A stretch of 17,389 bases of DNA, taken from NCBI GenBank assembly GCA_030841765.1, contig JAUUSS010000043.1:1-17389 (forward strand), in the 5' to 3' direction. This document shows positions 12,802-17,389 of this stretch, in pieces. Source of the DNA: Collinsella aerofaciens (GTDB lineage Bacteria > Actinomycetota > Coriobacteriia > Coriobacteriales > Coriobacteriaceae). Under the pieces are notes generated by a model. The model made no database searches. It was given only the letters and a program-made list of their open reading frames with translations, and was not told the DNA's origin. Position 1 is the stretch's first letter. Each line of letters begins with the position of its first letter. Position numbers and translations under genes: made by a program.

Positions 12802-14975
12802 CCTCCGCTGACCTCCTTAAAAATGTGTCGATATCGCATGACGACCGCATCGCGCAGGGGGCGCGTCGCCACGGAGTCAAGGGTGCAAGCATACCGCAAG
12901 AGCTCGACCGCGTCCAAATGGGCCCACTCGATCAGTTCCTCGTCGGCATCCAGGTCGACAAAGCGCAGAGTCACACCGCCATGCTGACGGTAGCCCAGGA
13001 TTTCGCCCTCGTGACGCAGACGCAGGTCCATCTGGGCGAGCGTAAAGCCATCCGCGGTTTTTTCGAGCGATTGCAGGCGATCTTGTGCTGCCGACGCGCC
13101 GCCGTTGCCCTTAGAGTGCGTCATGACCAGGCACGTGCCCGACACACTGCCACGGCCCACGCGGCCGCGCAGCTGGTGCAGGGCAGCCAATCCAAAGCGC
13201 TCGCCGTTCTCGATGACCATGACGGTGGCGTTAGGCACGTCGACGCCCACCTCGACCACCGTAGTCGAGACGAGCACGTCAATCTCGCCACGCTTGAAGG
13301 CATCGATAACCTGGTCCTTCTCCCCCGCCGGCATGCGGCCGTGAAGGCGCTCGATGACAAGACCCGGCAACGCCAGACGCAGGCGATCGAGCTCGGTTGC
13401 CGTATCGTGCAGCGGCACGGGGACCGTCACGCGGCCCTCGTCGTCGCGGGCGATACCAGGTACGTCTTCCAGCTCATCGGCCGAATCACTCGGCTCCACA
13501 AGTGGGCAAATCACGTAGGCCTGCTGGCCCTTTGCATGCGCCTCGCGGATGGCGCCATAGGCGAGGTCGCGGCTCGACTCGGTGAGCACGCGTGTCGTCA
13601 CGCCAGCGCCAGGGACGGGCCGATGGCGGATGATACTCGTGTCCAGATCGCCGTAGACCGAAAGCGCCAGCGTACGCGGGATTGGCGTTGCCGTCATAAC
13701 GAGCAGATCGGCACCGGGGCCCTTCGCGCGTAGGGCGTTACGTTGGCCGACGCCAAACCGGTGCTGCTCGTCGATGACGACAAGCGACAGATGCTTGAAC
13801 GCAACGTCATCCGAAAGCACCGCATGGGTGCCAAAGAGCACGTCAAGCTCGCCCGATTCCAGCTGTACATGGATGCGCTCGCGCTCTGCGGCCGGCGTGG
13901 CACCCGTCAGAAGCGCCCAGGACATGCCGGCCTGAGAGAGCAGAGGGCCGGTCTTATCGGCATATTGGCGCGCCAGCACGCCCGTGGGCGCCATAACACA
14001 GGCCTGCGTGCCGCTATCGGCAGCCACAGCCAGCGCGCAGGCGGCAACGGCGGTCTTACCGGTACCGACATCGCCCAGCAGCAGGCGGTTCATCACACGC
14101 CCGCCATCGCACATATCGCGCAGGATATCTTGGAACGCGACCTCCTGCTCGTCGCTCAGCGAAAACGGCAGGGCTTGCTTGAGTGCGGCCAGGTGCTCGC
14201 CCGCGGTGTGGGCATAGGGCACCACATCGACTAGGCCGCCATCGTTGCGCAGGCGAAGCGCCAGCTGCAGGTACAGGCACTCCTCATAGGCCAAACGGCG
14301 GCGCGCAATGTCGCGCTCGGCCATACTCGAGGGAAAGTGAATCGAACGAAGCGCACGGGCACTGCTCATGAGCTTGCGCTTTGCGCGCAGTGGTGCCGGG
14401 ATGGGATCGAAGGGATTGCCGACGAGCTCAAGAGCACCGCTCACGATGCGACGCATCCATGCCTGGCTCACGCCGTCACTTACGTAGTGGACCGGCAAAA
14501 TGGTACCCGCAGCACGACCGTCCTCAAGCTTTTCAAAATGCGGCGAGGCCATCTGCTTAAAGCCGTAGGCAAACTCGACCTTGCCCATCACGGCCAGGCG
14601 GTCGCCCTGCTTAAGCTGCTGGGCAATCCAGGGCTGGCGGAAAAAGGCGACCTGCAGCACGCCCGTCTCGTCAACGAGTGAGACCTCGGTCACATGCATG
14701 CGCGGACGCGGCTGTTTTTGGACGATACGGTCGACCGTGGCGATGATGGTGCACACAGTACCGATGGGCGCCATCTCGATAGACCAAGAACGGGTAAAGT
14801 CCAGGTATCGATGAGGGATATGGAGAAGGAGGTCCCCCACCGTCCGAATTCCCAGACGGCGAAGGGCCTCCTCACGTTTACCCGAAACATATTTGAGTCG
14901 CGCGATATCCTCGTCGAGCGCATTGCTCTGGGCAAAGCGCTCCGAGACGCGCGGCACGGAGCACAGCTCGGACAT
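12798..14975 (-). CDS. recG: ATP-dependent DNA helicase RecG
   Basis: Remodels stalled replication forks and Holliday junctions. 725 residues: an N-terminal wedge (OB) domain (about 60-170), then superfamily 2 helicase motifs Walker A GDVGTGKT (301-308), DEQH (402-405, the RecG form of motif II) followed by RFGVGQR, TATPIPRTL (motif III) and the C-terminal STTVVEVGVDVPNA, QLRGRVGRG. The terminal FRHEG-like segment is MDLRLRHEGEILG. The ATG lies 10 nt after the fakA-like stop. I see no good ribosome site in front of it, so translation may be coupled to the upstream gene. Confidence 0.97.
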   Translation of the reverse strand: MSELCSVPRVSERFAQSNALDEDIARLKYVSGKREEALRRLGIRTVGDLLLHIPHRYLDFTRSWSIEMAPIGTVCTIIATVDRIVQKQPRPRMHVTEVSLVDETGVLQVAFFRQPWIAQQLKQGDRLAVMGKVEFAYGFKQMASPHFEKLEDGRAAGTILPVHYVSDGVSQAWMRRIVSGALELVGNPFDPIPAPLRAKRKLMSSARALRSIHFPSSMAERDIARRRLAYEECLYLQLALRLRNDGGLVDVVPYAHTAGEHLAALKQALPFSLSDEQEVAFQDILRDMCDGGRVMNRLLLGDVGTGKTAVAACALAVAADSGTQACVMAPTGVLARQYADKTGPLLSQAGMSWALLTGATPAAERERIHVQLESGELDVLFGTHAVLSDDVAFKHLSLVVIDEQHRFGVGQRNALRAKGPGADLLVMTATPIPRTLALSVYGDLDTSIIRHRPVPGAGVTTRVLTESSRDLAYGAIREAHAKGQQAYVICPLVEPSDSADELEDVPGIARDDEGRVTVPVPLHDTATELDRLRLALPGLVIERLHGRMPAGEKDQVIDAFKRGEIDVLVSTTVVEVGVDVPNATVMVIENGERFGLAALHQLRGRVGRGSVSGTCLVMTHSKGNGGASAAQDRLQSLEKTADGFTLAQMDLRLRHEGEILGYRQHGGVTLRFVDLDADEELIEWAHLDAVELLRYACTLDSVATRPLRDAVVMRYRHIFKEVSGG

Positions 14976-14985
14976 GGGCAGTTGC

Positions 14986-16647
14986 CTACTCGATCGAGAA
15001 GATCACGGGATAGAGCGGCTGCTCGCCACGATGGGCGTCAATCTCCAGATCGGGCTGAGCCTCCTCGATAGCGTCGACGATCTCCTGGAAGGCCTCATCG
15101 GACAGCTCCTCGCCGGCCAGAATCGTCAGCGCGTCGCCCTCCTCTTCCTCCTGCATGCGGTTGATGCAGTCGAGCGTGACCTGCTTCACGTCGGAACCGA
15201 CCACGTCGATGGAGCCGGCGATGATACCCATGACGTCACCGGAGTGAATCGGAGAACCGTCAGAGGCACTGGAGTCGCGCACGGCGCGGGTGACCTCGCC
15301 ATCGCGGACCTCGCTGATGGCGTCGACCATGGCGGCGACGGCATCCTCGAGCTCGGAATCGGGCAGGACCGCGAACAGCGCGGAGAAGGCCTGCGGGACG
15401 GTCTTGGTGGGAACGACGGCGACCTTCTTGTCGGTGCAGGCTGAAGCAGCAGCCTCAGCGGCCATGCGGATGTTGCCGTTGTTGGGCAGGATGATGACCG
15501 AGGTCGCGTTGACCTGGTCCACCGCGCCCAGCAGGTCGGCGGTCGAGGGATTCATAGTCTGGCCACCGGACACGATCACGTCGACGCCGAGGGACTTGAG
15601 GATGTCGGCCTCGCCGGAACCGGCGGCAACGGCGACAAAGCCCAGCGCCTTGGCGGGCTCGGCGGCCTTTTCCTGATCCTCGTGGATCTTGGCGGTACGG
15701 TCGTGGGCCTCCATCTCCATGTTGTGGATAAAGACCTCATAGATCTGACCGAGCTGCAGCATGTGCTCGAGCACCAGGTTGGGGGTGTTGGAGTGCACAT
15801 GGATCTTGTAGTCGGGATAGGCGCCCACGAGCAGCTCACAGTCGCCCATGGAGCCTAGGAACTTAAGGCACTCGTCCTCGTCAAACGGGGCGTCAGCCTT
15901 AAAGAGGAACTCGTTGCAGTAGCGGAACTCCGAGCCCTCCCAGTCATCGTTAGCCTCGATCTCAACACGGCCAAGAGCGGCATCGCGGGCAGAGCCGGCG
16001 GAGTCAAACGTAGCGGAGAAATCCTCGACAACGGTGCTGCGACCAAGCGCGGCGGCAACAAAGTTCTCCAGGAAGATGGCAAAGCCGAAGGCGCCTGAGT
16101 CGACCACGCCGTTCTCTTTGAGGACGGGCAGCAAGTCGGGCGTGCGGGCGACGGACTGGTACGCCTCGACGACGATAGCATCAAGCGCATCCTCGGCCGA
16201 GAACTTCTTCTTCTCGCACTCATCGGCCTTGGTCGAGACATCGCGCAGGACCGTGAGGATCGTGCCCTCGATGGGCTTGCGGACAGCCTGGAAGGCAACC
16301 TTGACGGCACGACGGAAGGCGAAGGCAATGTTGGCGGACGTGATAGGCTCGTCGGCAGAGACAAGGCCCTCGGCCACGCCGCGAAGAATCTGCGAGGTAA
16401 TAACGCCGGAGTTACCGCGAGCGCCCATGAGGGAGCCGTGGGTGATGGCGCCGGCGATGGCTTCCATGTCGGCGTCGGCAGGAAGGGCGGAGAGCTCCTT
16501 GGTCACCGAGGCGAGCGTGAGCGACATGTTGGTACCAGTGTCGCCGTCGGGTACGGGGAAGACGTTGAGCTTGTTGATCTCCTCGGCCTTGTCGGAAACG
16601 GCAGCCGCAGCGATCGGAAAACAGGTGCGAATGGTCTTTGCAATCAT
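14986..16647 (-). CDS. fakA: DAK2-domain fatty acid kinase FakA/YloV-like
   Basis: In Staphylococcus FakA is the ATP-binding subunit that phosphorylates fatty acids presented by FakB (DegV family), feeding PlsX/PlsY phospholipid synthesis. 553 residues: N-terminal DhaL/DAK2 domain with NVFPVPDGDTGTNM (28-41, Mg-ATP-binding aspartates) and HGSLMGARGNSGVI (70-83); a middle domain; and a C-terminal DegV-like region with SGGQTMNPST and ILPNNGNI. A FakB/DegV gene is not in the window. The start ATG leaves a short N-terminus before the conserved EINKLN; GGAG lies 12 nt upstream, a weak spacing. It follows the asp23-family gene by 27 nt, the yloU-yloV arrangement of Bacillus subtilis. Confidence 0.93.
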   Translation of the reverse strand: MIAKTIRTCFPIAAAAVSDKAEEINKLNVFPVPDGDTGTNMSLTLASVTKELSALPADADMEAIAGAITHGSLMGARGNSGVITSQILRGVAEGLVSADEPITSANIAFAFRRAVKVAFQAVRKPIEGTILTVLRDVSTKADECEKKKFSAEDALDAIVVEAYQSVARTPDLLPVLKENGVVDSGAFGFAIFLENFVAAALGRSTVVEDFSATFDSAGSARDAALGRVEIEANDDWEGSEFRYCNEFLFKADAPFDEDECLKFLGSMGDCELLVGAYPDYKIHVHSNTPNLVLEHMLQLGQIYEVFIHNMEMEAHDRTAKIHEDQEKAAEPAKALGFVAVAAGSGEADILKSLGVDVIVSGGQTMNPSTADLLGAVDQVNATSVIILPNNGNIRMAAEAAASACTDKKVAVVPTKTVPQAFSALFAVLPDSELEDAVAAMVDAISEVRDGEVTRAVRDSSASDGSPIHSGDVMGIIAGSIDVVGSDVKQVTLDCINRMQEEEEGDALTILAGEELSDEAFQEIVDAIEEAQPDLEIDAHRGEQPLYPVIFSIE

Positions 16648-16674
16648 GGGTATTTGAATCTCCGTTTTCGGATG

Positions 16675-17031
16675 CTAGTTCAGACGGCTCTTGAGCGCGT
16701 CGATATGGATGCCGATCTTAAGGCTGGCGGGATCGATCTGGGCGATCTCCTGCAGGGTGAAGGCAACGGAGCTCGAAAGATTGTGGCAGACGGACTTCAT
16801 GTTGACGCCGTTCTCGAGCACGACGTGAAGATCGACCGTAAGGCCGTTCTCGTCGGCGGAGACAAGCACGCCCTTGCGGAGGCGCTGACCGGCAAGCAGG
16901 CGCACGCTCTCGGCGCCCTGGAGCTGCTCAGCCATACCGACAACGCCATAGCACGTCATCGCGGCATAACCGGCAATATCGGCAATAACGTCGTTCGAGA
17001 CGCTCAGGCTGCCGTTAATGGTCTCAGACAC
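16675..17031 (-). CDS. Asp23/Gls24 (DUF322) family protein, YloU-like
   Basis: 118 residues of the alkaline-shock-protein Asp23/Gls24 family. Members are often membrane-associated and connected with envelope stress, and the YloU branch always sits beside a FakA homologue. Family features: SVSNDVIADIAGYAAMTCYGVVGM (30 residues into the start region), then the KGVLVSADENGLTVDLHVVLENG beta pattern, and the terminal VCHNLSSSVAFTLQEI helix with IGIHIDAL. GTG at 17029-17031 was chosen because AAAAGGAG stands 6 nt upstream and the family starts with such a short N-terminus; the open frame extends to an ATG at 17082 with no ribosome site. First gene of the minus-strand operon. Confidence 0.88.
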   Translation of the reverse strand: MSETINGSLSVSNDVIADIAGYAAMTCYGVVGMAEQLQGAESVRLLAGQRLRKGVLVSADENGLTVDLHVVLENGVNMKSVCHNLSSSVAFTLQEIAQIDPASLKIGIHIDALKSRLN

Positions 17032-17047
17032 AAGAATCTCCTTTTCT

Positions 17048-17064
17048 TGGTGCTCGCGGCACCA
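17048..17064 (-). promoter_or_regulatory. Leader hairpin next to the asp23-family ribosome site
   Basis: On the minus strand TGGTGC, loop CGCGA, GCACCA form a perfect 6-bp stem ending 2 nt before AAAAGGAG. No T-tract follows, so it is a leader structure rather than a terminator. A candidate -10 TAGAAT lies at 17094-17089, without a recognisable -35. Confidence 0.3.
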
Positions 17065-17082
17065 TGTCGTGGGAGCAATCAT

Positions 17083-17192
17083 TACAATATTCTACAACGA
17101 CCGCGCCATGTTGAGGTGGCGGGCCTCGGGATTACATCCTCGACACGAAATGTTGATACGGTAACGTTCGCGAACGGCGATCGCGGCATGAA
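17083..17192. other. Spacer with a 12-bp palindrome
   Basis: About 110 bp between the asp23-family leader and the tRNA terminator. It contains the perfect palindrome CGTTCGCGAACG (17165-17176) and a candidate -10 (TAGAAT, minus strand, 17094-17089). No gene is visible. The asp23-fakA operon promoter must lie here or be absent. Confidence 0.3.
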
Positions 17193-17220
17193 AAAACCCG
17201 CCGCATACGCGACGGGTTTT
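17193..17220 (-). terminator. Intrinsic terminator after the tRNA-Asn genes
   Basis: On the minus strand AAAACCCGTCGC, loop GTAT, GCGGCGGGTTTT form a 12-bp stem (one U-G pair) followed by six Ts in total. It ends transcription of the tRNA genes before the asp23 operon. The plus strand also ends in TTTT, so it could work both ways. Confidence 0.85.
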
Positions 17221-17226
17221 ACAACC

Positions 17227-17301
17227 TGGCTCCCCGGGTAGGACTCGAACCTACAACAGCGCGGTTAACAGCCGCGTGCTCTACCATTGAGCTACCGAGG
17301 A
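17227..17301 (-). tRNA. tRNA-Asn (anticodon GTT)
   Basis: A complete cloverleaf on the minus strand: acceptor stem TCCTCGG/CCGGGGA (one T-G pair), D arm GCTC/GAGC, anticodon stem CGCGG/CCGCG with loop CTGTTAA (anticodon GTT), T arm GTAGG/CCTAC with TTCGAGT loop, discriminator G and encoded CCA. 75 nt including CCA. Confidence 0.97.
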
Positions 17302-17335
17302 ATTTAAAAGCCCAACGGAAAGGGCTGGAAAATTC
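17302..17335 (-). other. 34-nt spacer between the tRNA genes with a short hairpin
   Basis: On the minus strand AGCCC, 8-nt loop, GGGCT (17326-17309) followed by TTTAAATT. The 5-bp stem and short T-run look like a weak terminator or processing signal. Its strength is doubtful. Confidence 0.35.
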
Positions 17336-17389
17336 TGGCTCCCCGGGTAGGACTCGAACCTACAACAGCGCGGTTAACAGCCGCGTGCT
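17336..17389 (-). tRNA. Second tRNA-Asn (GTT), cut by window edge
   Basis: The 54 nt present (3' part including CCA, T arm and anticodon arm) are identical to the corresponding part of the tRNA-Asn at 17227-17301. The 5' end lies outside the window. Confidence 0.93.

Noticed and set aside
17158..17192. Palindrome CGTTCGCGAACG as a tRNA-linked integration site
   Set aside because: No integrase, no repeat of the tRNA 3' end and no foreign-looking genes nearby; tRNA repeats here are full gene copies.

Overview
The window comes from a moderately high-GC, densely packed bacterial chromosome. The combination of genes points to the class Coriobacteriia (Actinomycetota), probably a Collinsella-like gut anaerobe. 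This is an inference from gene order and protein style, because no search was possible. Nearly all genes are on the minus strand, so transcription runs from high to low coordinates. Only one gene (1257-2021) is on the plus strand. I see no prophage, insertion sequence, CRISPR array or defence island. This is mostly core chromosome.

Right end (17389 to 17032): two identical tRNA-Asn(GTT) genes in tandem on the minus strand, the second cut by the window edge. An intrinsic terminator separates them from the following operon.

Middle (17031 to 2138): a long minus-strand run of asp23-family gene, fakA/yloV-like kinase, recG, rsmD, coaD, a SepIVA/DivIVA-like coiled-coil gene, yceD (DUF177), rpmF, then plsX, then acpP, rnc, smc, ftsY and ffh. 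Several junctions are start/stop overlaps (ATGA, ATGAATGA, TAATG), which suggests tight co-translation. The backbone asp23-fakA-recG-plsX-acpP-rnc-smc-ftsY-ffh is the order known from Bacillota. The rsmD-coaD-(SepIVA-like)-DUF177 block resembles actinobacteria. The fapR, fabD, fabG and ylxM genes found at this locus in Bacillus subtilis are absent. Terminator-like hairpins lie just before plsX and just before acpP, so phospholipid/fatty-acid gene expression may be uncoupled or attenuated there. Together these genes cover ribosome maturation (rnc, rsmD, rpmF, yceD), co-translational membrane targeting (ffh, ftsY), chromosome organisation and repair (smc, recG), and lipid/CoA supply (plsX, acpP, coaD, fakA).

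Left end (2137 to 1): a convergent junction with a 19-bp perfect hairpin, then the plus-strand gene encoding a DUF134 helix-turn-helix domain fused to a NifX/NafY-like domain with a tail of 12 His and 6 Cys. It is divergent from the thyA-folA pair (dTMP synthesis and folate recycling; folA is truncated by the window edge). The 218-bp divergent region holds an 18-bp near-palindrome over the likely thyA promoter and two copies of a TGACATATG(A/T)CA site 53 bp apart in front of the fusion gene.

The least ordinary part of the window is this fusion gene. Besides its own start it contains an in-frame internal ATG, with a near-perfect Shine-Dalgarno sequence, exactly at the start of the NifX-like domain, so it may make two proteins.
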